Source of the DNA: Yponomeuta sedellus | Taxonomy: Eukaryota > Arthropoda > Insecta > Lepidoptera > Yponomeutidae | Reading direction: 5' to 3' | NCBI GenBank assembly: GCA_934045075.1 | Contig: OW203727.1 | Coordinates: forward strand, 21,799,311 to 21,863,310 | DNA: 64,000 nucleotides | Shown: one piece after another, positions 31,431-42,879 of the stretch | Layout: every line of letters begins with the position of its first letter | How positions within the stretch are numbered: position 1 is the stretch's first letter | Made by a program: the position numbers and the translations under genes | Notes under the pieces: model-generated | The model's input: only the letters and a program-made list of their open reading frames with translations | What the model was told of the DNA's origin: nothing | The model's database searches: none

Positions 31431-31930
31431 GTTAATTGTTCTCAATTTGGGTTGAACTTAAATGTATCACAGCATAGTAATAATTGTTCCGTAATAAAAT
31501 AAAAATTAACGTGCATACAGCAAAAATTATGATATGGCTCAACTATATTTCAAACTAAATAAACCTACATATAATAAAATATTACATAGATACGAAACTT
31601 CTATAAGTTATGACATATTAAGAATTGACATAGTAAACAATGAATTATTGTAGTTTTATAAACAGGCCCTAAGACGAGCCCTAAAGCTTAGCGAGGGCTG
31701 TAGTTGGCTACTTTGATCTCCAATTGGCCGTAATTAGATCGGAGCACGTGTCAAAGTCCACCGTGCGCTCTTCCATTTTGTTCTTCGGAAGTGTTTTTGT
31801 CATGTTTACTCTGACGCTCTTTGTTTGGGTCATGGAATTAACGCCGGCATTCATTGACTTTCTAATAACATTTTCGGGTATGTATTACAAACATTACTTG
31901 ATTCAAGTAAAAGTTGCTACAGTCTTTAGT
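31431..31930. other. No recognised feature
   Basis: No family recognised. A 71-codon frame at 31724-31939 has no motif. Confidence 0.4.
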
Positions 31931-31931
31931 C

Positions 31932-32290
31932 GCTTGTAGTCCCGGCTGCCTGAGTGATCTTAAACAACCACGAAGTTTAAGCAACACAGGACGCGTTCAG
32001 TGCCTGGCTGGGTAAACCGTCTACGACTGCTGCTAGTGGCATTTTCAGTGCGATTCCGTGCTTTGGTGGCGGTTAAGCAGTTGGTGGCAGCCGTCGTCGA
32101 TAGATGGCAGTCGTTAAGCCAAGTTAGAGGCCTTAGGAAGGCTTGAAAACTTGTGACAGTAAGAACAGCCACTAGTCTTGAAAGCCTCCTCCAATCCGGA
32201 CTTGGTCCTCGTGCTGAAGTACGGCTTATACATTCCTCATTGACCAGACCCGTGTCCGTCCGTGGGGGCATAATGGGTTGATGATGATGA
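31932..32290 (+). repeat. 5S-SINE, type b, near full length
   Basis: The head CTTGTAGTCCCGGCTGCCTG and ACCACGAAGTTTAAGCAACA is followed by the full body. It ends GGGGGCATAATGGGTTGATG with a TGA microrepeat. Confidence 0.85.
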
Positions 32291-32307
32291 TGTTGATAGG
32301 CGTCTAA

Positions 32308-32714
32308 TAATAATATTGGCCTTTTTTTTTTGCATCTACTTAATGAGATGATTTATACAGCGTCCAGTGGTATCTTCACTCACACTAGATGGGTGAAGGG
32401 AACACTCCGACGCTGTAGTGCCTGGGACATAGTTTTATAGATGGTGTAGGCTTGCCCAGCACCTATACCACCCTGACAGCTTAGTCGGCCTAGCCCACAG
32501 GAAAGGCTAGTCAATACGTGCGGAGCCAACCAAGCCGCGGGTTTCCTCACTATGTTTTCCTTCACAGTTAGCGTGTGGTATTGCGACTACAAACTCGCAA
32601 ATGTACGTAACTTTGAAATTAAACAAAGTCATTGGTACATGCCCGCACTCGGGATCGAACCTGGGGCTCTCGTTTGCCAGTCCATGGTTCTACCCACTGA
32701 GCTACCACCGCTTC
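32308..32714 (-). repeat. SINE B, full length, with target duplication
   Basis: Complete inverted copy with an ATT-type 3' end at 32308 and the tRNA head at 32640-32712. GGCGTCTAA occurs on both sides (32299-32307 and 32715-32723), a 9-bp target duplication. Confidence 0.9.
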
Positions 32715-32723
32715 GGCGTCTAA

Positions 32724-33125
32724 AGCCTATCATCATCACCACCCCTTAAGCTTTGTTTTGCCATTTAAGTTAACCTACGACCTATTCTCAGACTTGCCAA
32801 ATACGGTCATGATTTTTATCTCAATATAAGCGTGTTACTAAGCATTCAATCTCAGCTTGCGGTTGCGATGAAACGGTAACAAATCAGATAGAAAATATCT
32901 TGACCATAATTATGTAACCATAATGTGAAAGTTTAATTTTTTTGAGGGCTTATATTTCAAAAGTTAAGCTTGCACGAAATCTTCTTTGATGTCTGGCAGT
33001 CGAGGGGGTGCGGGTTTCAACTTTGCATTTTTGTTCAAAAGTCGCCTGTAACGTAGACTGACTCTACTTAGTTAAGAGCGCAGGTAAAATTAAGTAATTT
33101 ATTAATCAATACACACATTTCGTAA
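32724..33125. other. No recognised feature
   Basis: No family or coding signal recognised. Confidence 0.4.
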
Positions 33126-33640
33126 TGTATACGCTTCTATAATAAAATTCCTGAAAATATATTAAGCTTGCCTGAAACGCTGGTTAAAATATTTGTTAAA
33201 TACACTTTGTGCCAAAAGGGCTACTATACTCGTTACATAAATGATTATTTCGATGACAGTGATGTCTGGAATTAAAGCCAGTATAATGCATGAGTTCTAT
33301 AAGAGTAAGAAAAGTTAGTCCAGTCCATCCAAAGTTTGTCTGGAAGAGATCACTTTCAGTGATAAGCCCGCCGTCTGTACTCTTAGATTAAGAAATATCT
33401 GTGTAATTTCCATTTTTATGTACAGTAAACTGTTGTCTATCTATCTATCCTTTTTTATAGTATAATTATTTAAACTCTGTTAATTAAGGACTTAGAAAGA
33501 AAAAGTGTAAGTTTGGAGTTTTTTTGTCCATATTTTCTCCAAAATGATCTAGATTTTGAAATGGACGCCTCGCTTGACTTGTAATATTCATTAAGCCGCA
33601 GCTTCTTCGCTACTTTGGATAAAACCTTTTTATTTCATTA
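33126..33640 (+). pseudogene. LINE 3' end, family J, interrupted
   Basis: The frame reads RFYNKIPENILSLPETLVK-like sequence and ends DVWN* after a small duplication. The 3' UTR is split by another retroelement tail at about 33299-33455 and resumes with TTTAAACTCTGTTAATTAAG. Confidence 0.65.
33299..33455 (+). mobile_element. LINE tail K nested in family J
   Basis: CCATCCAAAGTTTGTCTGGA, GATAAGCCCGCCGTCTGTAC and terminal TCTA units interrupt sequence that is continuous at 19095-19115. Confidence 0.75.
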
Positions 33641-33659
33641 CAATTAATACAACACTAAA

Positions 33660-33835
33660 GAGCGGTGGTAGCATAGCGATAGAATGCCGTTTTCTCAATC
33701 GGGAGGCCGTGGGTTCGAATGCCGGCAAGTACCAATGACTTTGTTTTCTAAGTTATGTACATTTGTGATGTTTTAGTAGCTATACCACACATTAAACTGT
33801 AAAGGAAAACATCGTGAGGAAAACCTAGTGACTGA
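33660..33835 (+). repeat. SINE B, 5' part
   Basis: A diverged tRNA head (GGTGGTAGCATAGCGATAG, GGGTTCGAATGCCGG) and body up to ACATCGTGAGGAAAACC. Confidence 0.75.
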
Positions 33836-33949
33836 AGTGTGGACATACCTCAGCGCTTGCTACGTACAATGGTCAGACTATGAGGAATTGTCAGGTCTAA
33901 CTAGATACAACATTAAATACGTAAATACAGTTTTAAAAGGCTATATAAA

Positions 33950-34340
33950 GACTAGGGGGCGAGCCCCCTGCGCGCTTACGCGCGCCAACCCCCAGCCGCT
34001 CCGAGCTGCGCTCTCCGCGGCGCTCGGCCTAGGGCCTCGCTAGACACTTATTGTAGTGAATTGTTTCATGGGAACATGTATGGTCTCGGCCTTCGGCCTC
34101 GGCCTGGACGGAGCTCGGATTTCGGCCTCGCCGCGGCGGGGTTCTTCGTGCCCGCTCCGCGGAGCTCGGCCTCCGGCCTCGCAAGTTTGTCCCTCTTTGC
34201 TCTTGCGCTGGTACTTGTGCGCCGTAACCTGAACGGTCTCGGCCTTCGGCCTCGGCCTGGACGGAGCTCGGCCTTCAGCCTCGCCGTGGCGGGGTTCCTC
34301 GTGCCCGCTTCGCGGAGCTCGGCCTCCGGCCCGTAGCTTT
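33950..34340. repeat. GC-rich island with an imperfect duplication
   Basis: A block of about 100 bp rich in CTCGGCCTCCGG-type repeats starts at 34082 and again at 34235 (153-bp period). A GGGGGCGAGCCCCC hairpin opens the island and a TA repeat closes it (34341-34366). Open frames here encode only Arg/Pro/Gly/Ala-rich low-complexity sequence. Confidence 0.8.
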
Positions 34341-34479
34341 ATATATATATATATATATATATATAATAGTTTCATGACCACTAAACTACGATAACCTGTA
34401 TCTTAGTAGGAGTCAGTTCTTACCTTATAGTGCTATAACTACTGTTAACTACAATTCATAATTTATAATGCGTATTTGA

Positions 34480-34655
34480 CGACCTCTGTGGCGCAACGTA
34501 GTGCTGATGCGCAGATGCCTATCATGCGAGAGGTATGTGGTTGCAATTTTTTTCTGAAATCGAGTCTGGAGTAACCCGCTTAACAAATTTGTTTGTGTGT
34601 GTGTATGTGTGTAAGTGCGAGTGTATGTAAGTGAGTGTGTGTAAGTATAAAGAGG
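34480..34655 (+). repeat. SINE C-like head followed by GT repeat
   Basis: GACCTCTGTGGCGCAACG and ATGCGAGAGGTATGTGGTTG resemble the SINE C head. A degenerate GTGTGT tract lies at 34592-34650. Confidence 0.5.
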
Positions 34656-35040
34656 CATTTGTGTAAAAGTCGATTGTAGCATCGCTGTTTCAGCTCCAAG
34701 CCTCGCCGAAGGGCCGACAGGATATCGAATTTTGCGGCAAGCGCCGTCCTCGACCGGATGTATAAATCCAACGCTACCCAACATAGATAACCCTTTTGTC
34801 AACATAAATTTCGGGTAAATAATCTTAGTTATTAGCAGACTGGGGCCACACGAGGAGCTATGATATGCAAGGGTTAAACATGACAGTACCTACAACGACC
34901 TTTTCCGGGGACTGGACTGGTTTTGTGGCGTAGAAAAGGTACCTAATTAACGTTGTAAAGTCAACCTGATAGTAAGTTAAAGACCGCATCTCGTGTGGTT
35001 CACAAAATTGTCCGATCTTTTTAAGGTTCCGTACCTAGCT
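34656..35040. other. No recognised feature
   Basis: The minus strand at 34680-34805 reads an open frame with GFIHPVEDGACRKIRYPVG. I do not recognise it; it could be a retroelement remnant. Confidence 0.35.
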
Positions 35041-35345
35041 CAACATCGCTCGTAGCCCTGGCTGCCTGAGTAATCTTAAACGATCACGTAGGGCAACAGA
35101 GGCCGCGTTCCGTGCATGGATGGGTGACCGTCTATGACTAACTCTAGTGGCTTTTTTCCGAGCGGTTCCGTGCTTTGCAAGGTAAGTTAAGCAGTTAGTG
35201 TCGGATGCCATCGATAGGTGGCAGTCGTTAAGCCAAGTCAGAGGCCTTCGGGCGGCTTGAAAACTTCTGACTGTAAGACCAGCCACTAGTCTTGCTAGTC
35301 TCCACCGATCCGGACTTATCCCCCGTGATGGAATATGGCCTATAG
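35041..35345 (+). repeat. 5S-SINE, type b, 3' truncated
   Basis: The head ATCTTAAACGATCACGTAGG and GCATGGATGGGTGACCG, then the body up to TGATGGAATATGGCCTATA. The last about 50 bp are lost. Confidence 0.85.
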
Positions 35346-36030
35346 GGCCCTTTTGGGAAAATCGTTTTACTAATTAAATTCTAAACTTATCAATGTCCCC
35401 GGTCTGTTAGGACGGATTCCTATATTGTACTGATATAAAATTGAACTTATCAATTCCTTCCATATCACTATGTGGGCTCTATATACTTGTACCTATATAC
35501 CAGCATGATATAATTTCTGATTGGTTGCTCACAGCTAGCAACAACAGCTTATTGTGTGAATGTATTATTACAATATTTGATATTACAACAAGCCTGTTTT
35601 TTGCTTCACAATACTTTCTTCGTCTTTTCAATTTCTAACTCTTTACATTTCTCTTTTATGTTTCAATATTTTCTTTCAAAGAAAATAACCTAAACACTTG
35701 CGCTGTCAAACAAGCAAAAATATATATCTCATGTAATTTGCTGCTATTGCTGAAATACGAAAATAAATAACATTCTTTGTAAGAGTCAAAAGGAGCGTGT
35801 AAACCTTATGAACTGAATGACATTCAGACTCCATTGAACCCTTAAATTATTTTATGCAACAAAATCCCTATACCTATTCTTAATGGAGAGTTACATATTT
35901 ATAAATACAAACAACTATTAATAGGTATCACGTCCATTGGTCCTCAAAACCACTATTACCATGATCGAGATAAGTCTGACACATTAGAATAAACGATCTG
36001 TAAAAAAAGATATGATTATTATCTATTGAT
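35346..36030. other. No recognised feature
   Basis: AT-rich, no family recognised. Confidence 0.4.
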
Positions 36031-36034
36031 GAAG

Positions 36035-36080
36035 CTATAGTGAACGACATAATATAGCCTGAAGAAGAAGAAGAAAAAGA
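36035..36080 (+). repeat. RTE 3' tip
   Basis: GACATAATATAGCCTGAAGA and a GAA repeat are the last 45 bp of the RTE family. Confidence 0.6.
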
Positions 36081-36089
36081 GGCTAGAGT

Positions 36090-36465
36090 GAGAAGCCTTG
36101 TAGCCTAGTTAAAGCGAGTGATTGGAATCAATCACTTGAATTAAGCAAAAACAGGCGCAGTTAGGTGCTGGATTTGTGAGCGTTCCGCCACTACCTGCTA
36201 GTGGGATTTTAACCAGCGCTTCCGTGCTTTGCAAGGAATGTTAATCGTTGGTGCCAGCTGTCATGTAATGGCAGCCGTTAAGCCATTTCAGAGCCCTTAT
36301 GGGCGGTAATGACAGTTGCGGGCCTTACTTCTGAAATCAAGGCCCGCCACTGTCTTACAATTATAGTCCACCAACCCGGACTTGGCCCCCGTGGTGGAGT
36401 ATGGCCTAACCTTCCTGCAGGAAGAGACTCGAGGCCCAGCATTGGGGACGTACAAGGGTTGATAT
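36090..36465 (+). repeat. 5S-SINE, type a, near full length
   Basis: AGCGAGTGATTGGAATCAAT, GAATTAAGCAAAAACAGGCG and the body with minor rearrangement (a short duplication of GCGGGCCTTACTTCTGA). It ends GACGTACAAGGGTTGATATC. Confidence 0.85.
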
Positions 36466-36534
36466 CGATCTCGTCTGAGGTATGCACACATCTCAGCACT
36501 TGGACTTGCTAATCCACAGTGGGCGTCGTGTTGT

Positions 36535-36615
36535 TTAATTAAGCCCATACTATCTCTCTTTGAGAGACGGCCCGTGTCATACACAGTGGGACGAACATAG
36601 GCTACATCATTATTT
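36535..36615 (+). repeat. LINE 3' tip, unclassified
   Basis: GAGAGACGGCCCGTGTCATA and CACAGTGGGACGAACATAGG resemble the C-terminal and 3' tip sequences of LINEs. Related sequence precedes the 42-bp array at 12140-12210. Confidence 0.45.
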
Positions 36616-36960
36616 ATTACTATAACTGAGTTTTATCAACATAGCAAGAAGACCCGAACGAGACCTGAAAAGATCGCCACCAAACAGAAAATATTTCTCG
36701 TAAAATAAATAATCCGTCTAATGCGTGTTACATATTTAATCGCTCTCAGTCTTATAAGAGGTATATTTAATACAGTAATACAGCGCGAGCCTAAGAGCTC
36801 CATTATGGTATGAATTATTGATTGCAAATCGAGACTTAGGACTGCAGCTCTTAGTCACGTCCTATGGATGAAGTGTCACTGGTTATGATGGCCACGCACT
36901 TACGAGATATTTCTAGATTCATTTATTGACATGAGGTATTCCGTGAAAATAGGTCGCTTA
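36616..36960. other. No recognised feature
   Basis: No family or coding signal recognised. Confidence 0.4.
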
Positions 36961-36964
36961 CGTC

Positions 36965-37095
36965 AAATGAATGAATGAATGATTGATTGAAAAAGTTTTA
37001 TGCAAAGTAACGCAGAAATTACGGCTTAAAAGTCAAACTAGGTGTCCAATTCAAAATCTAGATCCTTTTGGAGAAAAAATCTCCAGTTACCAAGA
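36965..37095 (-). repeat. LINE tail, family J-like
   Basis: GAAATTACGGCTTAAAAG and AATCTAGATCCTTTTGGAG match J 3' UTR motifs in reverse. Confidence 0.5.
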
Positions 37096-37189
37096 GGGTT
37101 TGTCTTCTATTTAATATCTTATATACTCGTAAGTTATACTTTAGTTATTTAGGTACTTAAGTTAAGTTATTTACTTATAAATATTTTAT

Positions 37190-37470
37190 GTAAGGAATGG
37201 ACTTGCTTTTGACGTCAAACCCTAGCCCAAGGGTGAATATGAGATCTAGGATGGACCGAGTTTGAAGAATGAAGCCTGTGTATACGCAGCTTAAAGAGGC
37301 TCAGGTTATATAAGCGTTCGGAAAACGGATGCCGGCAAATTGTTCCACAATTTGACTGTGCGCAATAGTATGGATTTCTCGGAATATCATCCAAGTGCGG
37401 ATAGTAACCCGCAGTACCTCTGGTGTTCCGATCACGCAATGGAGATGGCAATGTACATTTGTGAAATTAT
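37190..37470 (-). pseudogene. Possible LINE C-terminal fragment
   Basis: The minus strand has a 78-codon frame with NCGTICRHPFSERLYNLSLF and FKLRIHRL, a layout seen at the ends of some non-LTR reverse transcriptases. Assignment is tentative. Confidence 0.35.
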
Positions 37471-37504
37471 AGGAGTAATAACACTCATATATGTCATACC
37501 ATTA

Positions 37505-37600
37505 CCGATGTATCATTAATAAAAGATAGATAGAGAACAGTTTATTGTAAATAACAAAGAATTACAGTCATTCTCTCTCAAAGTGTAGCAAGCGATTTCA
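37505..37600 (-). repeat. LINE 3' tail, truncated
   Basis: GATAGATAGAGAACAGTTTA at 37527 is the inverted TCTA end of tail K. The GCCGCC part is lost. Confidence 0.55.
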
Positions 37601-38010
37601 AAATCACAATGCAGTTTCCCGAGGGCCGCGTTTCATTAAATTAAAATTCGTAGTTTATCATGACAATTTGATGTAACTTGCGTAGCCGATTAGTGCCATT
37701 AGGCCTCGCCTGAAAATCTGCAACTAGTTGCACATTGGTGTACAAGTTACAAGCCGAGGCACAGACCTTTTTGTCTTCTTTTGTAATTTGTATGCAGTTA
37801 AATAAATGTCTGTTTAAATTGCCATTAATGCCTCTAGTATAAGTGATTGCTGTGCCTCATTTCGCTGGAAGACAAATAAATATACAGCCTTATAGCCTTA
37901 TATCTTAGACAAGTTAAAATGTTTACAAGTTATAAAATGTACGTCACTTACAGAAAACTATTTAGAAGTAATATATACATACATGAATATATAAGTAATA
38001 TATACATGAG
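37601..38010. other. No recognised feature
   Basis: No family recognised. CTTATAG is repeated near 37890. Confidence 0.4.
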
Positions 38011-38013
38011 GAA

Positions 38014-38372
38014 GCGGTGGTAGCTAAGTGGGTAGAACCATGGACTGGCAAGCGAGACCCCAGGTTCGATCCCGAGTGCGGGCATGTACCAATGACTTTG
38101 TTTAATTTCAAAGTTACGTACATTTGCGAATTTGCAGTCGCAATACCACACGCTAACTGTGAAGGAAAACATCGTGAGGAAACCCGCCGCTTGGTTGGCT
38201 CCGCACGTATTGACAAGTCTTTCCTGTGGACTAGGCCAGGATGGTATAGGTGCTGGGCAAGCCTACACCATCTATAAAACCATGTGCCAGGCACTACAGC
38301 GTCGGAGTGGTCCCTTCACCCATCTAGTGTGAGTGAAGATACCACTGGACGCTGTATAAATCATCTCATTAA
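38014..38372 (+). repeat. SINE B, near full length
   Basis: The tRNA head GGTGGTAGCTAAGTGGGTAG, the body ACACGCTAACTGTGAAGG, and GGCGCTACAGCGTCGG-like 3' part. It is very close to 5241-5650 except for a 15-bp internal deletion (GACTAAGCTGT). Confidence 0.9.
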
Positions 38373-38940
38373 GTATACATACATAGCATCCTTAATAAAT
38401 AACTTTCCTTATAAATTTTAAAATTATGTCAAATATTTTCAGTTATTGTATATGCTCCATGACCCGTAATGCGCAAATAAATTTTATTTATAAAATTATG
38501 CATACTTTTTCCAATGTCATTTTTATTTTTCCGCTTTCATAAAGCAACTAATTCTTAGGCTAGTACATATGCTATGCTCAACGAAGTCTGATTTATATAC
38601 ATAATTACTATACCTACTACTGTTTTTAATCCCAAATAAATAAAATAAAATTATCAATTACTCAACCACGGCTTACAGAGCACCCAGATTCCAAACTGTA
38701 TACCTGTTGTTCCAGCCCTAAACCTAACATGGTCACCTCATTAATTTCCTTGCTTTGTACGGAACTACGGACTTGTCCACTAAGCCCCCGATGTATCTTA
38801 GTCCACTCAAAGGACCCTGCGCCGAACTACCGTCCACTTGACTTTACTCGTAAGAGTACTTCATTGGACGTCCCTGGTAAGCGTAATATATAATCTAGTG
38901 TTGGTAAGTGCAAAAGATACAAAATACTACAGCACATCGT
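38373..38940. other. No recognised feature
   Basis: No family or coding signal recognised. Confidence 0.4.
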
Positions 38941-38948
38941 CGGGGATA

Positions 38949-39035
38949 ATGCAATAGCGCGTAAGTAACTAATGCAATAGCACCTAACTTATGCAATAGC
39001 GCGTAACTAACTTATGCAATTTCGCGTAAGTGCCG
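38949..39035. repeat. Tandem repeat, 19-23 bp, four units
   Basis: ATGCAATAGCGCGTAAGTAA-like units start at 38949, 38972, 38991 and 39014. Confidence 0.85.
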
Positions 39036-39139
39036 AAAGTGGTCAGTTTGTGATTTTGAACAAAGGAGACATCGTATTGATTATCATTATAAGATTCCAT
39101 TTAGCTTAGGTAATTTTTTTCGCTACAAGGGACACCTTT

Positions 39140-39395
39140 GAATGTAGTAGAACTTTTATAAATAATAAGAACTGGAACGACTTCAGGTGTTGGTTTATTT
39201 GTAGACAGTTATTTAATAATAAAACAGAAAAACCGGATAAAAACTGATAAGTAGGTTAAATAATCAGATCTGGTTGAAGGGTTGGGTTGTAATGATGAAA
39301 AATGAGGGAAATCGAAAAATGTGTGACGTAATTTAAATATTTGAAAATGATAGATAGAAAAAGAAATAAAAATGGTGTAAAGAGGTTTGCACCGT
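39140..39395 (+). repeat. Unclassified repeat, family L
   Basis: Inverted copy of 15059-15310. The shared start is TATAAATAATAAGAACTGGA and the shared end is AAATAAAAATGGTG. Confidence 0.65.
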
Positions 39396-39397
39396 TA

Positions 39398-39620
39398 CCA
39401 CCTAACTAGGCGGGAAGACGGCAGATGGTAGATGGTACAGCCCAATTACAGAGTGGCGGCCGGGAACATAAGACGGTCAGTGGGCAGACCATCAGTGGCC
39501 CAATGGTCGAACAATCTCGTTGAGTCGGCGGAGGGTCCGTGAATGCGGCTGGCAAGACATCGCGAGAGATAGATTTTGGGGGGCAAGGTGCAGTTGGCGG
39601 CGCTGGGCTAAAAATCGTGA
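39398..39620 (+). pseudogene. RTE 3' fragment
   Basis: Translated pieces VAAGNIRRSVGRPSV and MRLARHRE fit the RTE C-terminus, with several frameshifts. Confidence 0.55.
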
Positions 39621-39659
39621 TTAGATTAGATTAGATTTTTTTTATTGCACAATAAGCAT

Positions 39660-40025
39660 ATTTGTACAAAAGCGAGGCGTTGTGGACTGAAAGAGGATAG
39701 TAGTGACTAGAATTGAGAAAGGAATGTTGCGTTGGTTTGGACATATGGAGAAGATGAAGGAAGAAAGATTGACGAAACAATTATATGTTGCGGATGTGAG
39801 TGGAAGGGCTGGTAAGGGACATCCCAGACGGACTTACATCGACCAAATAGTGGATGTATTAGCAAAGGGAAAGATAAAAAGTACCCGAAACCGGCGTGCG
39901 TGCATGCAACGACTTATGAACGTTGATGAAGCGTAGGTGATCTGTCAGGATCGTGGCAAGTAGCAGGCCCCGGTCTCTGCCTACCCCTCTGGGATACAGG
40001 CGTGAGGTTATGTATGCATGCGTGT
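39660..40025 (+). pseudogene. LINE reverse transcriptase C-terminus, second RTE-like type
   Basis: The frame reads LRWFGHMEKMKEERLTKQLY, GKGHPRRTYIDQIVDVL and RRACMQRLMNVDEA, then a stop (TAG) where the sister copy at 45805 has a sense codon (AAG). It continues VICQDRG. A partly truncated relative lies inverted at 41221. Confidence 0.8.
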
Positions 40026-40149
40026 TTAATAGTAATGAGTATTTTCTTCCAGCTAACCTTGGGTTATGTGGATAGTAGTGCGGGTAGTGCCCGAAGAGAG
40101 TTATAGTAAATAAATTATCAATATACCGAATGGATAACATAAATACTTA

Positions 40150-40345
40150 GAATTCACAAATATATATATAAACTACAAAAATATACAGTCCGAAGTAGTG
40201 CTTATGGATTCTACTCTTAAACACGTCAACTGACTGGGCCTGGCGTATGTATAGATGCAGCGCGTTCCACAAGCGCACTGCTGTCACAGTGAAAGAATTC
40301 GCATAGCCTGCCGTGCCATGCACGGGGATGTCAATAAGGAGGTTT
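40150..40345 (-). pseudogene. LINE reverse transcriptase C-terminus
   Basis: The minus frame reads ANSFTVTAVRLWNALHLYIR and SVDVFKSRIHKHYF, the C-terminal block of a non-LTR reverse transcriptase. About 60 codons remain. Confidence 0.75.
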
Positions 40346-40392
40346 TTGCATGGTGATGATGATTATTTTGTAATACGCAATGCGGTTCTATA

Positions 40393-40580
40393 ACAACCCT
40401 TGTATGTCCCCACTGTTAGGTTACGGGCCTCTTCCTGCATCGCAGGAAGGTTAGGCTACTCCACCACGGGCCCAGTTCGAGTTAGTGGCGCAGTGTAAGA
40501 CAGTGGCGGTCTTGTTGTCAGAAGTTATCAAGCCGGCCAAAAGGCCTCTGCCATGGCTTAACAACTGCCATGCAATGCGG
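40393..40580 (-). repeat. 5S-SINE, 3' half
   Basis: CAACCCTTGTATGTCCCCAC to GCTTAACAACTGCCATGCAA. The 5S head is missing. Confidence 0.8.
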
Positions 40581-41030
40581 TAATCTAACTTATTTTTTAT
40601 GAATTATGTTTATCTTTCCTTTGTGGAAAAATATGCAAGTTCTGTATCATTACAGTAGATATGTTAAAGTATTACTTTGCCTTTCGCTTTGGCACGAGGT
40701 AGGTATTAATCCTCCTGGAATTCGAGACGTTTGATTCCATTGTTCCCCATTCGCTTCCCCTCTTACCTACATTATGCGAGGCGAGGCAAATGAAATAGAA
40801 AAAAATCTCCGGATAAAGTTAATTTGGTAGAGAGATTCGTCCGCGAAAAGCCCATTCTTTTACGAAATTAGATGATCCCGACTCTGCTAAACCTTCCAGG
40901 GTAGGTACGACTCGCCCTAGTTAACTTGAGCCCCGTTTGGAATGTGCCGTTCTATCCCGGCTCAATCTTATCGCAACTATTTTAAAATTGTCACTTAATA
41001 CATGTTTTCTATTATTATACTTAGACTACT
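40581..41030. other. No recognised feature
   Basis: No family or coding signal recognised. Confidence 0.4.
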
Positions 41031-41035
41031 GCCAG

Positions 41036-41205
41036 TCATTGGGTAGCCCAATGGGTAGAACAATGGACTCGGAAGTGGGAGACCCAGATTCAATTCCCGG
41101 TGCGGGCTGCACCAATGACTTTGTCTTTACATATTATGTACATTTGTGAAGTACTTTCGCCACTCGCAAATCGTGAGGAAACCTGATTGTCTGAGGTGGT
41201 CAAGA
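41036..41205 (+). repeat. SINE B, 5' part, diverged
   Basis: GGGTAGCCCAATGGGTAGAA, ATTCAATTCCCGGTGCGGGC and the ACCAATGACTTTGT segment. Ends after CGTGAGGAAACCTGA. Confidence 0.75.
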
Positions 41206-41220
41206 ATTTTGAAAAAGTTA

Positions 41221-41310
41221 ACAATATAATATAACCTCACGCCTATATCCCAGAGGGGTAGCCAGAGACCTGCCACGATCTGGACAGATCACATTCGCTT
41301 CATTAATGAT
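41221..41310 (-). pseudogene. LINE 3' tip of the 39660 type
   Basis: CCTCACGCCTATATCCCAGA and CAGATCACATTCGCTTCA are the inverted 3' tip of the element at 39660-40025. Confidence 0.65.
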
Positions 41311-41590
41311 CATTAGTTTTTGCATTCACGCACGCCGGTAAAAATATTCGTATTTTAAAAAAAGCGACTTTCTAAAAATATTTTTACACAAACTCAAAAT
41401 AATCTATGTAGTTTTTTTGAATCTATATATATGTAGCCAATCAGAGCGCTGCGTGTGCGTGCGGGTCCGCAGGCAGGTCATTATTCTAATAATGACCCGC
41501 CGGTATTAACTGCTCAAACGATGTTCTGCTTTATTAATTTGCCTACGACCTATCACAGACCTACTAGATACTTTCATGTATTACATAATA
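41311..41590. other. Short hairpin in unrecognised sequence
   Basis: GGTCATTATT (41476-41485) and AATAATGACC (41488-41497) form a 10-bp hairpin with a 2-nt loop. Nothing else recognised. Confidence 0.5.
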
Positions 41591-41596
41591 TTTTAC

Positions 41597-41968
41597 GAAG
41601 CGCTCGTGGCCCAGCCGAACCGAGTGATTGGAATCAATCACTTGAGTTAAGCAACAACAGGCGCGGTCAGGTGCAGGATGGGTGACCGTCCCGTGACTAC
41701 CGCTAGTGGCATTTTTTCCTAGCGCTTCCGGGATCCGCAAGGCACACTAAGCCGTTAGTGCTGGCTGTCATGTAATAGCAGTCGTTAAGTCATTTCAGAG
41801 GCCTTATGGGCGGCTTGATAACTTCTAACAGTAAGACCGGCCACTGTCTTACAATCCTCCACCAACCCGATCTTGGCTCCCGTGGTGGAGTATTGCCTAA
41901 CCTTCCTCCGATGCAGGAAGAGCCCCGTGCCCCAGCAGTGGGGACAAACAAGGGTTGAAATCGATAAT
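41597..41968 (+). repeat. 5S-SINE, type a, full length
   Basis: GCGCTCGTGGCCCAGCCGAA, TTAAGCAACAACAGGCGCGG and GGATGGGTGACCGTCCCG give the clearest 5S-like head in the window. The body is complete to GGGGACAAACAAGGGTTG. Confidence 0.93.
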
Positions 41969-42879
41969 ATTTTACATTATTTCAGTTATTATTTTTATTT
42001 TTTATTAGCTGCCTTTGAATTTTGAATGAATTAGTTGTGTAAACGTAAAATAGGAAAGAGAAAAACATAAGATCTTAAGGATACATAAAAATTAAGTCTG
42101 CACTCTCTTCTTTTTCTCTACATTTAAATTGACCTATACTTGTTCTTTATTACTGCGACAGGCAATATTTATGGATCGCTTCTTCGCGACGCCCCTCGGA
42201 TTATATCGCGACGCCCTCAGGGCGTCACGGCGTTGCGATAGCTCTGCTCTATTTGATTTTTAACCGGATAAATTTACTAGGGTTTTTGTCGTAGGAGTCA
42301 AATAATGTGTAGTAGGTACTTACGAAAGTTGCAGTTTTGCACTAGTCGATTTAGGGCAGTCGAATCGGCTTTGCTCCTGTACCGAACTAAATAGATGAAA
42401 GATAAAAGTTGAGTCTACACAACATCTTGGTCTACACCTGCCATATTAACCCTAGAAAGTTGTAAATCCGGCTAGCAACGCTATCTGACAACATGTTTAT
42501 TCAGAAGTAATTTCTACTCAGTGAATAAGTCCAAAAACGTCTTGCGTTCTCATCCCTGGATGCGAATTTATCTATTTCCTTCCTTATCAATTGACTTGAC
42601 GTAAGTTACACTTTTATAATTCTTGGTTTAATTTTCATCTACAAAAAAACATAGTTCAAAACAGTTCTGTTCAAAACCATTCCTGAACATTCTGACGCAT
42701 TCAACTAGTTCTCTCCTCACACAACAATAAAGAAGCACCTGCATTGGCATTCTCCTAACAAAAGAGAGGGTAAATATAGCGAGTCGTGGTAAAAAAGACG
42801 TAGAAGATTCGCACTAAAATCATGATATTTTCTTTTATAACGAATCTTTGGAAAAAGTCTATATCATAAATATTCTTAA
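41969..42879. other. No recognised feature except a GC-rich hairpin
   Basis: At 42185-42235 TCGCGACGCCCTCAGGGCGT forms a GC-rich hairpin. The rest is AT-rich and unrecognised. Confidence 0.4.

Noticed and set aside
34040..34381. Arg/Pro/Gly-rich frames in the GC-rich island
   Set aside because: Low-complexity translation of a GC-rich duplication with no conserved motif.
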